Assembly (NCBI GenBank): GCA_964502735.1
Contig: CAZCYD010000004.1
Span: 58,576 to 122,575 of the forward strand
Direction of reading: 5' to 3'
DNA from: JACKAN01 sp964502735
GTDB taxonomy: Bacteria > Bdellovibrionota > Bdellovibrionia > Bdellovibrionales > UBA1609
Length of the DNA stretch: 64,000 nt
The notes under the pieces are model-generated. The model saw only the letters and a program-made list of their open reading frames with translations, was not told where the DNA came from and made no database searches. This document shows positions 9,936 through 18,619 of the stretch, piece by piece; within the stretch, counting starts at the first letter, position 1; each line of letters opens with the position of its first letter. A program made the position numbers and the translations under genes.

Positions 9936-10691
9936 ATGATAAAAATTAAAGATGTACACGCAGAGATAGACGGTAAGTCTGTATTAAAGGGGTTGTCCTT
10001 TGAAGTCAATGCAGGAGAAGTCCACGCTATAATGGGCCCGAATGGATCTGGCAAGAGTTCACTTTCCAAAATCATTGCCGGTCATCCCAGCTATGAAGTC
10101 ACGTCAGGATCTATAGACTATGAAGTCAATTTTGATTACAAAAACTTGTTGGAGATGTCACCGGATAGTCGAGCGAAAGAGGGTATTTTTCTGGCTTTCC
10201 AATATCCTGTTGAGATTCCTGGGGTGAGTAATAAGGTATTTCTGCGAGCTTCTTATAATGCTATTTGCAAACACCACGGAACAACTGAGTTAACAGATGA
10301 GGACTTTGCCGAGTTTTTAAGAAAAAAGGCGGCATATGTGGATATGGATTCTTCTTTTTTAGACCGTCCTGTGAACCAAGGCTTTTCAGGTGGAGAGAAA
10401 AAAAGGAATGAAATCTTGCAGATGGCTGTGTTAAGCCCTCGACTGGCAATTTTAGATGAGACAGACTCGGGACTGGACATTGACTCCTTAAAAATTGTAG
10501 CAGCTGGGGTGAACAAGCTTAGATCTCCAGATCGTGCTATAGTGTTGATTACACACTATCAGAGGCTTCTAGATTATATCCGCCCTGATTTCGTTCACGT
10601 TTTGGCTGAGGGAAAAATTGTAAAAAGCGGAGATTTTTCTTTAGCTCAAAAACTTGAAAAAGAAGGCTATGACTGGGTGTTAAAGGAATGA
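9936..10691 (+). CDS. sufC: Fe-S assembly ATPase SufC
   Basis: A 251-residue ABC-type ATPase. It has Walker A GPNGSGKSS (about residues 34-42), the SufC-specific signature FSGGEKKRNEIL and Walker B LAILDETDSGLDID with the H-loop in LITHYQRLL. SufC drives conformational change of SufB-SufD in the cytoplasm; it has no membrane partner. Its stop overlaps the sufD start by 4 bases. Confidence 0.96.
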   Translation: MIKIKDVHAEIDGKSVLKGLSFEVNAGEVHAIMGPNGSGKSSLSKIIAGHPSYEVTSGSIDYEVNFDYKNLLEMSPDSRAKEGIFLAFQYPVEIPGVSNKVFLRASYNAICKHHGTTELTDEDFAEFLRKKAAYVDMDSSFLDRPVNQGFSGGEKKRNEILQMAVLSPRLAILDETDSGLDIDSLKIVAAGVNKLRSPDRAIVLITHYQRLLDYIRPDFVHVLAEGKIVKSGDFSLAQKLEKEGYDWVLKE

Positions 10692-12010
10692 AACCAACAG
10701 CTGTAGATTCAATTATTAATTTACCTAAGTTTCCAAACCAGTCTTTGGCTCGGTTATTGGCGCAATCATCAGATCGGTCATCAAATCAATCTAAGGATGG
10801 ATCAAGTCGATTGGCAACAAAGGCAGAAAGCTATTTAGAGGCCTTTGGTTGGCCATCCCGAAAGCTTGAAGATTGGAAATATACAAATATAAATCATCTA
10901 AAGAGCGAAAAATTTCAACTCGCGTTGGCTCCAGAAAAAAAGAAGTGTTTAGAGTTTTTAGAAAATCAGGAAAAAACTGAGGGTATTCATCATCTTTATA
11001 TTTTTGATGGTTATTTTATTGAGGGATTATCTGATAAGTTTTTAGGAACTGAGAACATACAATGCTCCTTACCCGACTTCTCAAATGCTAGTGATTTTAT
11101 CACACATTTCTCAGATTTGGAGGACGTGTCTGGTGATTTTGTATCTTCTCTGAACTTAGTTTATGCTCAGAATTCTGTTCTGGTAAAAATTAAAAAATCA
11201 TTGAAGAAAAGACTTTCGATTACTCTTTTGGGGACACAAACTGTTCCAGAACTTTGCATGTCGGCGCCCAATCTCAAAATTTTATTGAGTAATTCGTGTG
11301 AAGCCGATGTTGAAGTGCGAATTTCCTCACAAATGAAGAGCGTAACAATGGGCAGGTTGGATATAAAAGTTTTGAGTCAATCTCGATTAAAGTTGTCAAC
11401 ATTACTAGAGCCTGACCCCTCCTCCACAATTGCAATTTCAAATAAAATTAACTTGGAGGGCTCTAGCCATTTAGATTCTGTGAATTTAATAAGAGGGAGT
11501 TTGCTAACACGGTTTGATCAGCACATAAAATCTAATGGACCAGGGGACGTTATCAATGTGGGCTGTGCTTACCTTGCACAGGAAAAAGAGCAAATACAAA
11601 TTATTAGCAAAGTGGACCATAACTTTCCTGGGGGACAGAGTCGCCAAAACATAAAAGGTCTACTCTTTGGGCAGAGTCGTGCCATTATTAACGGCCGTAT
11701 TTACATCGCTCCGAATGCGCAGAAAGTAGATTCCTCTTTGTCTAATCACAATTTGTTGTTAAGTCCTCAGGCAGAAGTTAACACAAAACCGGAATTAGAA
11801 GTTGAGGCTGATGATGTTAAAGCCGCACATGGGGCAACCGTTGGGCATATAGATGAGGAAGTTTTATTTTACTTTGCCTCAAGAGGTATAAGCGAAGAGT
11901 TATCTCGGAAGATATTTTTGAGAGGATTTTTGCAAGAGATTCTTGATCCCTCCGAGGAAAGCTCTGCATTGAAAAAAAGCATTGAGGACTATTTTGGAAA
12001 AAATTATTAA
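10688..12010 (+). CDS. sufD: Fe-S assembly protein SufD
   Basis: A 440-residue SufB/SufD-family protein. The N-terminal helical part includes WPSRKLEDWKYTNI, the standard SufD segment. The beta-helix core follows, and the C-terminal motif AAHGATVGHIDEEVLFYFASRGISEELSRKI contains the family His and the Phe-Tyr-Phe region. It is less similar to SufB than paralogues in minimal systems, and order in the operon supports SufD. The start codon overlaps sufC and has AAAGGA upstream. Confidence 0.94.
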   Translation: MKPTAVDSIINLPKFPNQSLARLLAQSSDRSSNQSKDGSSRLATKAESYLEAFGWPSRKLEDWKYTNINHLKSEKFQLALAPEKKKCLEFLENQEKTEGIHHLYIFDGYFIEGLSDKFLGTENIQCSLPDFSNASDFITHFSDLEDVSGDFVSSLNLVYAQNSVLVKIKKSLKKRLSITLLGTQTVPELCMSAPNLKILLSNSCEADVEVRISSQMKSVTMGRLDIKVLSQSRLKLSTLLEPDPSSTIAISNKINLEGSSHLDSVNLIRGSLLTRFDQHIKSNGPGDVINVGCAYLAQEKEQIQIISKVDHNFPGGQSRQNIKGLLFGQSRAIINGRIYIAPNAQKVDSSLSNHNLLLSPQAEVNTKPELEVEADDVKAAHGATVGHIDEEVLFYFASRGISEELSRKIFLRGFLQEILDPSEESSALKKSIEDYFGKNY

Positions 12011-13232
12011 TAAAAATTTTCCGCAATTGCAAGTTCAGGTTTATAACAAGCCTCTAGTTTACTTGGATAGCGCCGCAACGACACTTAAGTGCAAAACTTC
12101 TATTCAAAGGCTCAACGATTTCTATTTGTATGAAGCCGCAAATGTTCACAGGGGAGCACATCGCCTAAGTGACGTAGCGACATCTCATTACGAGAGCGCA
12201 CGAAAAGCTGTGCAGAAGTTTATTGGGGCTGAGCACTCAGAGGAGATAGTTTTCACAAGGGGAACAACTGAGTCGATTAATTTGTTGGCTCAAAGTTTGG
12301 GACAAATGTGGAAGGCGTCAAATAATAATGGCCTTGGGGACAAATTATCTGGGAAAATTCTGTTAACAGAGATGGAACATCATTCAAATATAGTGGCTTG
12401 GCAAATGCTGACCAAAGTGTTCCCTCAACTGTATTTAGAGTATGTAAGAATAAAAGACAATGGCGATCTTGATTTAGAAGATCTTGATAAAAAACTGAAC
12501 CAGGAAACTCGAGTCATAAGTTTTACAGCTTGTAGTAATGTTTTGGGGACTTTAAACCCGGTAGGTCAAATATGTGAAAAGGCGAGAAAACTCGGTGTTA
12601 TTTCTATAGTAGATGCCGCCCAGTGGGTGGCGGCTAGGCCGACAGATGTGATAGCTATGGACTGTGATTTTTTGGTATTCTCTGGACATAAAATCTTTGC
12701 TCCCTTTGGCATTGGGGTGCTTTATGGTCGTAGACACTTGCTAAATAATTTGCCTCCTTATCAAGGGGGAGGATCTATGATTAACAAGGTTGAAGAAGAT
12801 GAAAGCACTTACTTGGAATCTCCCTTTCGGTTTGAGGCTGGAACACCAAATATTGGGGGTGCCTTGGCATTGGGAGAAGCCCTTAATTTTGTATCTCAAA
12901 TTGGATTTGATAAAATTCGAACGCATGAAGAAAGTCTTACCAAGTTGGCGCTTTCGGGGCTTGAGGATGTTGAGGGTATTGAAATTGTAGGGCAACCACA
13001 GGAAAGATCAAATATCATTTCTTTTGTTTTTGACGGTGCTCACCATTCGGATGTTGGAGCATTACTGGACAGGCAGGGAATAGCTATTCGTACGGGACAT
13101 CATTGTTGTCAGATCTTAATGAAGCGTTTGGGCCTGACGGGAACAGCAAGAATCGCATTTTCAATTTACAATACGGAGAGTGATGTTCAACAGCTCCTAA
13201 CGGGGTTAAAAAAAGTTAAGGAATTTTTATGA
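11994..13232 (+). CDS. sufS: Cysteine desulfurase SufS
   Basis: A PLP-dependent class V aminotransferase-fold enzyme that releases sulfur from cysteine for cluster assembly. It shows YLDSAATTLK at the N terminus, the TEMEHHSN segment, the Schiff-base lysine in FSGHKIFAPFGIGVLYG, and the active cysteine in RTGHHCCQ. The likely start is TTG at 11994, with GAGGA five bases upstream, inside the end of sufD; another TTG lies at 11982. The overlap implies translational coupling. No sufE or sufU partner is present in the window. Confidence 0.95.
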   Translation: MEKIINKNFPQLQVQVYNKPLVYLDSAATTLKCKTSIQRLNDFYLYEAANVHRGAHRLSDVATSHYESARKAVQKFIGAEHSEEIVFTRGTTESINLLAQSLGQMWKASNNNGLGDKLSGKILLTEMEHHSNIVAWQMLTKVFPQLYLEYVRIKDNGDLDLEDLDKKLNQETRVISFTACSNVLGTLNPVGQICEKARKLGVISIVDAAQWVAARPTDVIAMDCDFLVFSGHKIFAPFGIGVLYGRRHLLNNLPPYQGGGSMINKVEEDESTYLESPFRFEAGTPNIGGALALGEALNFVSQIGFDKIRTHEESLTKLALSGLEDVEGIEIVGQPQERSNIISFVFDGAHHSDVGALLDRQGIAIRTGHHCCQILMKRLGLTGTARIAFSIYNTESDVQQLLTGLKKVKEFL

Positions 13233-13831
13233 CAAGTGTAAGTATTATGCCTGAGGACATTTTAGTTAGGGCGCAAGACACGCCTAATCCCTATGCGATT
13301 AAGTTTATAGTGAATCATGTGCTTAAGGAAGTGGGACGCGCGACATTTCATTCGGTTGAAGAGTGTCGAAGTCTTCCCTTGGTGGAGAGTCTTCTTAATA
13401 TCAAAGGGGTCAGACAAGTTTATATTTTTGAGAACACAGTGACGGTGACTTTTGATGAAACGATTTCTTCAGAGGACCTTAAGGACTGTGTAAAGGCTGT
13501 GATTAAAACAAGGCTGTCTGTTCACGACTCCAATTTTATGACTGAGGATGAGAAGGGGCCAGTCACTGGAGCATCTAATTATGCTCGAAAGGTTCATGAA
13601 AATCCTCTGCTTAACGAAATCGAAGAGATTTTGGATCGAACCATTCGAATGGGATTGCAGGCCGACGGGGGGGATATAGAAATTATTAGTTTTAAGGATA
13701 ATGAATTGCGAATTTTGTATCAGGGAGCTTGTGGAGGTTGTCCGAGTTCTACCATGGGTACTCTAGATGCAATTCAAAATATTCTCCGCAACGAGTTAGG
13801 TACGGATGATCTTTACGTTGTTCCCATCTGA
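13229..13831 (+). CDS. Nfu-type Fe-S carrier protein
   Basis: A 200-residue protein with an N-terminal Nfu_N domain (QDTPNPYAIKF, about residues 13-95) and a C-terminal NifU-like domain with the cluster-binding C-x-x-C in GACGGCPSSTMGTL. Such proteins receive clusters from the Suf scaffold and deliver them to apo-proteins. Its ATG overlaps the sufS stop by 4 bases. It ends the suf operon and is followed at once by a perfect inverted repeat. Confidence 0.92.
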   Translation: MTSVSIMPEDILVRAQDTPNPYAIKFIVNHVLKEVGRATFHSVEECRSLPLVESLLNIKGVRQVYIFENTVTVTFDETISSEDLKDCVKAVIKTRLSVHDSNFMTEDEKGPVTGASNYARKVHENPLLNEIEEILDRTIRMGLQADGGDIEIISFKDNELRILYQGACGGCPSSTMGTLDAIQNILRNELGTDDLYVVPI

Positions 13832-13836
13832 GATAG

Positions 13837-13905
13837 GGAGAGAGGGTGCCAGGCCCTAATTTGCACCGCAAAGCGGTGCAAATTAGGGCCTGGCACCCTC
13901 TCTCC
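13837..13905. terminator. Perfect 33-bp inverted repeat, likely bidirectional terminator or processing hairpin
   Basis: Arms 13837-13869 and 13873-13905 are exact reverse complements with an AAA loop. The repeat fills the gap between the suf operon end and the convergent gene at 13918. It could end transcription from both sides, but it has no flanking T-tract, and its length is far beyond a normal intrinsic terminator. It shares no sequence with the 104-148 bp palindromes in this window. Confidence 0.7.
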
Positions 13906-13917
13906 TCCCATCGGCAC

Positions 13918-14574
13918 CTACTGTTGTTTGTAGTTGAGATTGCGCTGAACTAGCGCGGCCTTGGCCTCCCGGATATCTTCTTCGTCTGTAGAGTTAAACT
14001 GATCGACAGCGCTTAGAATCTGCTTCCCGTAAGGTGCCGAGGCTACAACATGAATTTGCTGATTGTCCTCGGAATGGCTTTTTAAAGTCATGCGAACAGT
14101 ACGCTTCTCTCCAGCTTCAAACTTCTCAAAAGTGTGATCCACTTCCCCGGCAATAATCTCCATAAATTGTGGAATTTTCCACGAGACTTTTAAGTTTTTA
14201 GTTTCGGCCTTTGAAGTCACTTCAGCAGTTATTTCAAAGACGTCCCCAGCGTAGACTTTGTTAATACTAGACTTATCGATTTTAACAATTATAGGGGGTT
14301 GAATTTTTTGGTGGACAGACAACCTCTCATGGAGTTTTTGAAGCCCATGCTGATTGTGACCTTCACTTGAACTGTGTCCGTCATGGTGGTCAGGGCTTGT
14401 GTGATGATGCTCTTCATAATTGTGATCTTCGACACTAGCGAGTTGTCGATCACTTGAGTTTTGCGGTCCGTGAACGGTTACAATAGCTAAAAAAATAGCA
14501 AAGGAAAAAAAGATCCCTGTGCTGAACAATAGTTTTTTGTTTGTTCTGACTACAAGTTGACGTCTTTTGGACAT
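13918..14574 (-). CDS. Membrane-anchored His-rich protein, partner of adjacent protease
   Basis: A 218-residue protein with one TM (about residues 14-35), then a histidine-dense linker at about residues 50-75 containing HHH, HH and several single His. A beta-sandwich-like domain of unknown family follows (AGDVFEITAEVTSK, GEKRTVRMTLKSH). The His cluster suggests metal binding (inference). Its start lies inside the end of the upstream metalloprotease-like gene (25-base overlap), so the two are co-transcribed and probably functionally linked. No catalytic motif is visible. Confidence 0.65.
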   Translation of the reverse strand: MSKRRQLVVRTNKKLLFSTGIFFSFAIFLAIVTVHGPQNSSDRQLASVEDHNYEEHHHTSPDHHDGHSSSEGHNQHGLQKLHERLSVHQKIQPPIIVKIDKSSINKVYAGDVFEITAEVTSKAETKNLKVSWKIPQFMEIIAGEVDHTFEKFEAGEKRTVRMTLKSHSEDNQQIHVVASAPYGKQILSAVDQFNSTDEEDIREAKAALVQRNLNYKQQ

Positions 14575-16529
14575 AGCTTTCCACTCCCTGTTCGAATTTC
14601 AAAATTTGTCAGGCCACCAATTCCACCAAGCGCATAGACGTTTATAAGATAATCTCCAGCAGCGCGGTTACCTAAGTTTACGACTTCAGTTTCATCAGTA
14701 GTGATGTTGCCATCAGGAAAGCTTGTGGCGGAGCCCAATAGTCCATTAGAATAACCAAAGGGTCCATCATTATTGTAAACATAGAGATCTAAATTGGCCT
14801 CGCTGCCAGAGGCAGTTTTGTACTTGAGAGTGACGGTCAAGCTCCCGCCGTCATGGCGGTAATAAAAGAAATCATTGTTTCTAAGAAGATTTGAATTGCT
14901 GTAGGAATTCGATTCGGACTTGGGTTGGATTGAAAAGTTGTTTCCTACACAGCTAGAAGCTCCATTGGCTGTGGTGTCCACTTGATAGGCATAAGCTCGG
15001 CGCAATTCGCGACTGTTAGAGGTGTCGTTAGGCATGCCGTGAAATATACGAAGCTGTGACCAGTCACTAGCGTTTTCGACAAACTGAATAAGATTGAGCA
15101 GACCGACATCTCGAAAACTAGTTTTTGTGCTTTTAAAACCGTCGCTGGCCGTAAGAGCCGACCAAATTTCTGGAAACTTTCCAGAGATTTTATCAAACTC
15201 GGTATCGGGATGATTTTTGATCCATTCAGAGCCTGTGTAGTAAACTAAATCTCCAATAGAAAAAGTTTGCGATCCAGAACCAAGATTAATAGTTCCGCCA
15301 ATTATAACACGGTAAGTGTCGCCTTCTCGTCCAACTCCATCAGCAAGTTGTGGGCTATTTGAGTTGGCATTCCAATTTCCTATATAGTCCACTTCATTTG
15401 GAGTGTCGTCGATAGTGTCATAAAGAAATCTAGTAATAGCAAACTCTCTAAATACACCTTCGCCATTTTCTCCTGGACGATCACAAATCATGCATCCCTG
15501 GTAAGATTCAATATCTACGTAAATACCAATGCTTGTACTTCCAGATGAATTGCCGATGGTGTCCACGTAGTTGGCAGCAGTGGCATCTCCCGATATATAA
15601 GTTCTGACGGCGGCATTAAAAAAGTTGGCAAAACCCTCACTCCAGGCCAAGCGAGCATCAATCTGTTTGTTCCCGTTGTGGGCTCCACCAGGGGAGTTAG
15701 ATACGGCATAATTGTCCTCAAGGAAGTGAGCATATTCATGAATGATTATAGAGTTGTCGAAATGATCGGTGTCTGTGTTGTCGGTGTCACCATTAACCCC
15801 ACCTAGAATAAACATTCGATTAAATCCCGGATAATAAAAACTGATTGGCCCCGTGTTGACGTAGTCACCAGGATTAAACCCAGCCTTCCAATAGGCGGAA
15901 ACCTTATTAGCCACAAATGAGGTGCCAATCTCTGAGCGAATGTATTCGTTTGCATTTAGAACTTGATCGTAGATATTGAAGGCTCCCGCGAGTTGGTCCC
16001 CTGTAGCCTGAGCCGTCATAGTTATGGATTTACTGGCATCAGCTTTAACATTAGACTTAAGACTGTAGACGTTATTATTTTCAGGAGCGTCTAGGACAGA
16101 AATTTTTAATTTTGAATGATTAGCTCTCGCCATTATATGAATCGTAATGGAATTCTGACTTTGCGGAAGGCTAAGGCTAAAGTTTCCGCTGGCATTAGTT
16201 TGTCCACATTGTACGACATTGCCATTACTATCTAGTGCTCTGACTTCGGCGTAGCGGATGGGTTTGGGATTGTCAGTGTCTGGAGCCTGCAGGCCCGCCC
16301 CTAGCCCTGATGTTTTAATGGGTCTAATTATAAACTGAGCTAATCCTGAGATTGTGACACTTGAGCTAAAGTTCTGAACTTGACTACAATAGTCTGGCTC
16401 GGGTGGGCCTGGAATTTCAGGACTTATTCTGGCGTTCAGTTCTTGAGTTGAAACCTTTTTTTCGCTACAGCCCAGGGCTATACTCGACAAAGCTATAAGC
16501 ATGACTAAACTTTTGTAAGAGAAGATCAA
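14550..16529 (-). CDS. Lipoprotein with zinc metalloprotease-like motif
   Basis: An exported lipoprotein of about 660 residues. The lipobox SSIALGC follows a hydrophobic signal; the best start is TTG at 16529 with a GGGG site, though the frame is open to 16553. An N-terminal carboxypeptidase-regulatory-like beta domain is suggested by IRYAEVRALDSNGNVVQCGQ and ASGNFSLSLP. The catalytic region has HEYAHFLEDN (HExxH) with a downstream WSEGFANFF that supplies a third Glu ligand, the gluzincin arrangement. The C-terminal YNNDGPFG...GDYLINVYALGG region looks like a pre-peptidase C-terminal domain. The substrate is unknown. Confidence 0.75.
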   Translation of the reverse strand: MIFSYKSLVMLIALSSIALGCSEKKVSTQELNARISPEIPGPPEPDYCSQVQNFSSSVTISGLAQFIIRPIKTSGLGAGLQAPDTDNPKPIRYAEVRALDSNGNVVQCGQTNASGNFSLSLPQSQNSITIHIMARANHSKLKISVLDAPENNNVYSLKSNVKADASKSITMTAQATGDQLAGAFNIYDQVLNANEYIRSEIGTSFVANKVSAYWKAGFNPGDYVNTGPISFYYPGFNRMFILGGVNGDTDNTDTDHFDNSIIIHEYAHFLEDNYAVSNSPGGAHNGNKQIDARLAWSEGFANFFNAAVRTYISGDATAANYVDTIGNSSGSTSIGIYVDIESYQGCMICDRPGENGEGVFREFAITRFLYDTIDDTPNEVDYIGNWNANSNSPQLADGVGREGDTYRVIIGGTINLGSGSQTFSIGDLVYYTGSEWIKNHPDTEFDKISGKFPEIWSALTASDGFKSTKTSFRDVGLLNLIQFVENASDWSQLRIFHGMPNDTSNSRELRRAYAYQVDTTANGASSCVGNNFSIQPKSESNSYSNSNLLRNNDFFYYRHDGGSLTVTLKYKTASGSEANLDLYVYNNDGPFGYSNGLLGSATSFPDGNITTDETEVVNLGNRAAGDYLINVYALGGIGGLTNFEIRTGSGKLCPKDVNL

Positions 16530-16717
16530 GAATACCCCACATTGATGTTTCAAGACTTATCGGTGGGTCATTCTTTGGTCTGTAGACCTTTATCTAAAAA
16601 ATTTGTCTCAAAATGAAACAAACACGAGACACAAAACTAATTTTAAAAGTCGGTTCAAAACTCTTGAGAAATATAACGGATTGCATAAGTCATTTGTGTA
16701 TTAAAATAAGTATTTTC

Positions 16718-17026
16718 ATGACTCCACAATTCACTTGTCATCAGCCCTTGAGTAGATACAAAATAGTTGCCGTGGAACAGGGCTTTAATACAGATCTGAC
16801 AATAAAGGGGCAACAATATCACGTGCAGACAGAAGATTGGGGTGAAAAAAACCCCTATTTTGTTAGTCGAGTGTACCGAGGTGGTGCTGTCTTGAAGAGT
16901 GTGAAGATATCCTACGAGGACATCTTACCAAGAGGCCTATCTTCCGGACCAAAGGCAATACGTTTAGCCTTAGAGCTTCAGCATAAAAAAATTCTGGACC
17001 TTTTGGTTTCTGGTCAACTCTTTTAA
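16718..17026 (+). CDS. Small protein of unknown function upstream of ftsE
   Basis: About 102 residues from ATG 16718. The frame is open from 16613, and a GTG at 16772 (peptide continuing EQGFNTDLTIKG) is also plausible. The body, GFNTDLTIKGQQYHVQTEDWG ... NPYFVSRVYRGGAVLKS, is compact and alpha/beta-like with no signal peptide. The C-terminal helix carries an ALELQHKKILDLL segment. It ends 19 bases before ftsE and may be co-transcribed with it. I do not recognise a family with a known function. Confidence 0.6.
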   Translation: MTPQFTCHQPLSRYKIVAVEQGFNTDLTIKGQQYHVQTEDWGEKNPYFVSRVYRGGAVLKSVKISYEDILPRGLSSGPKAIRLALELQHKKILDLLVSGQLF

Positions 17027-17045
17027 GTCTATATACAATAGACTG

Positions 17046-17705
17046 ATGATTGAGTTTTCGCATGTTTATAAAACCTATCCGGGACCCGTTCAAGCGCTAA
17101 AAAACATTAATCTCAGTATACAAAAAGGCGAGTTTGTTTTTCTTACAGGGCCCAGTGGAGCAGGAAAGACGACTCTGTTTAGAGTTCTATCCGCCTACTC
17201 AAAGCCAAGTTCAGGTCAAATTAATGTGGCAGGCTATGATCTAAATTTAATTAAAAAAAATGATATTCCTTATTTTCGCAGAAAAATAGGGGTTATATAT
17301 CAAGATTTTAAGCTCCTAAAAGATCGAACTGTATTTGAAAATGTCAGTCTTCCATTAGAAGTGCGAGGAGATAAAGTGCATTATATCCAAGCTAAAACCA
17401 ACGAAGTTCTTGAACAGGTGGGTCTCATTTATAAGAAAAATCAGAGGCCACAACAACTCTCGGGAGGAGAGCAACAAAGGGTCGCAATTGCAAGGGCTTT
17501 GATCCACCAGCCAGGGGTTTTGATTGCTGACGAACCTACTGGAAATTTGGATCCAGACCTGAGTGAAGAAATTATGGAATTGCTAGAAAAGGTTAATGCC
17601 CAAGGAACAACCGTATTTTGTGCGACCCATGATCATGATCTTGTTAGAAGAAGAGGGAAAAGGGTTATAAATCTTAAAACTGGCGAGTTAATGGAGTCAT
17701 TTTGA
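17046..17705 (+). CDS. ftsE: Cell-division ABC ATPase FtsE
   Basis: A 219-residue ABC ATPase of typical FtsE length. It has Walker A GPSGAGKTT (about residues 35-43), signature LSGGEQQRVAIARAL, Walker B LIADEPTGNLD and the H-loop CATHDHDLV. FtsE with FtsX forms the inner-membrane complex that activates septal peptidoglycan hydrolysis. Its stop overlaps the ftsX start. Confidence 0.95.
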   Translation: MIEFSHVYKTYPGPVQALKNINLSIQKGEFVFLTGPSGAGKTTLFRVLSAYSKPSSGQINVAGYDLNLIKKNDIPYFRRKIGVIYQDFKLLKDRTVFENVSLPLEVRGDKVHYIQAKTNEVLEQVGLIYKKNQRPQQLSGGEQQRVAIARALIHQPGVLIADEPTGNLDPDLSEEIMELLEKVNAQGTTVFCATHDHDLVRRRGKRVINLKTGELMESF

Positions 17706-18619
17706 TAGGTAGATATTGGCGTCATTTCTATAGAACTTGCGTGCATCACTTGACTATGCAGGTGGCAACCCTGGTTGTTTTGACAGGAACCTTTTCCGTT
17801 GTAACTGCGGCCTTGTTGATTCATGAAAATTTAGATCGGGTTTTGACTCATTGGGGAGATTCTATTCGAATGAGTGTTTTTTTAAAAGAGGAAGATCCGC
17901 AAAATGCTGAGTTGCTAGAGAAAATTAGAAATCAGGAAGGTGTAGAGAATTACGAATACATTTCAAAGTCCCAGGCTGCGGCTTTATTTAAAGAGCAAGT
18001 CAAGGGATACGTTCCAGATCTTTTTGTAACAGAAAATTTTGACAATCCTTTGCCTGCGAGTTTTGAGATTAAATTTAGTGCCGATTGGTCCATGGGAAAA
18101 TTCTCGCAACTCGTTAAGTTTGCAGAAGAATTAACAAAGGTAAAAGCAGTGGAAGATGTATCTTATGGCCAAGGATGGGTAAAAAATTACGCTTCGATTG
18201 TTGATAAGTTTAATGCATCAAGTGGGCTTCTTATATTGGTTCTCTTGATGGGAAGTCTATTTGTGATAGGGAATTCAATACGCAGCTCGATTAATCAACG
18301 AAGCGACGAGATAGAGGTGCTTGAACTGATAGGGAGCACACCATGGTTTATACGTGCCCCCTATATGTTTGAGGGAGCCCTAATGGGATTGTTTTCTTCT
18401 GTGTTAGCCCTAATGGCAACTTGGGTGCTTTATCGTTGGCAAATCCAAACGATTGATTCTGGTATAGGAATATGGGGAGGAGATCATAAAGTTCAGTTTT
18501 TATCTCTGCAACTACAATTCTATGTTGTGGCCACAGGCGTATTTTTTGGGTGGCTGGGTTCTTTTTTGTGTGTTGCACACTTAAGCAGTGGGTGGATAGC
18601 TCAGAAGGGTGAAGTGTGA
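17702..18619 (+). CDS. ftsX: Cell-division membrane protein FtsX
   Basis: A 305-residue protein with four predicted TMs: one near residues 20-42, then a periplasmic domain of about 130 residues (SIRMSVFLKEED ... VEDVSYGQGWV), and three C-terminal TMs from about residue 175. This is the FtsX layout. The start is TTG, overlapping ftsE. It is followed by an EnvC-like gene with a 4-base overlap, matching the known FtsEX-EnvC functional chain. Confidence 0.93.
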   Translation: MIGRYWRHFYRTCVHHLTMQVATLVVLTGTFSVVTAALLIHENLDRVLTHWGDSIRMSVFLKEEDPQNAELLEKIRNQEGVENYEYISKSQAAALFKEQVKGYVPDLFVTENFDNPLPASFEIKFSADWSMGKFSQLVKFAEELTKVKAVEDVSYGQGWVKNYASIVDKFNASSGLLILVLLMGSLFVIGNSIRSSINQRSDEIEVLELIGSTPWFIRAPYMFEGALMGLFSSVLALMATWVLYRWQIQTIDSGIGIWGGDHKVQFLSLQLQFYVVATGVFFGWLGSFLCVAHLSSGWIAQKGEV

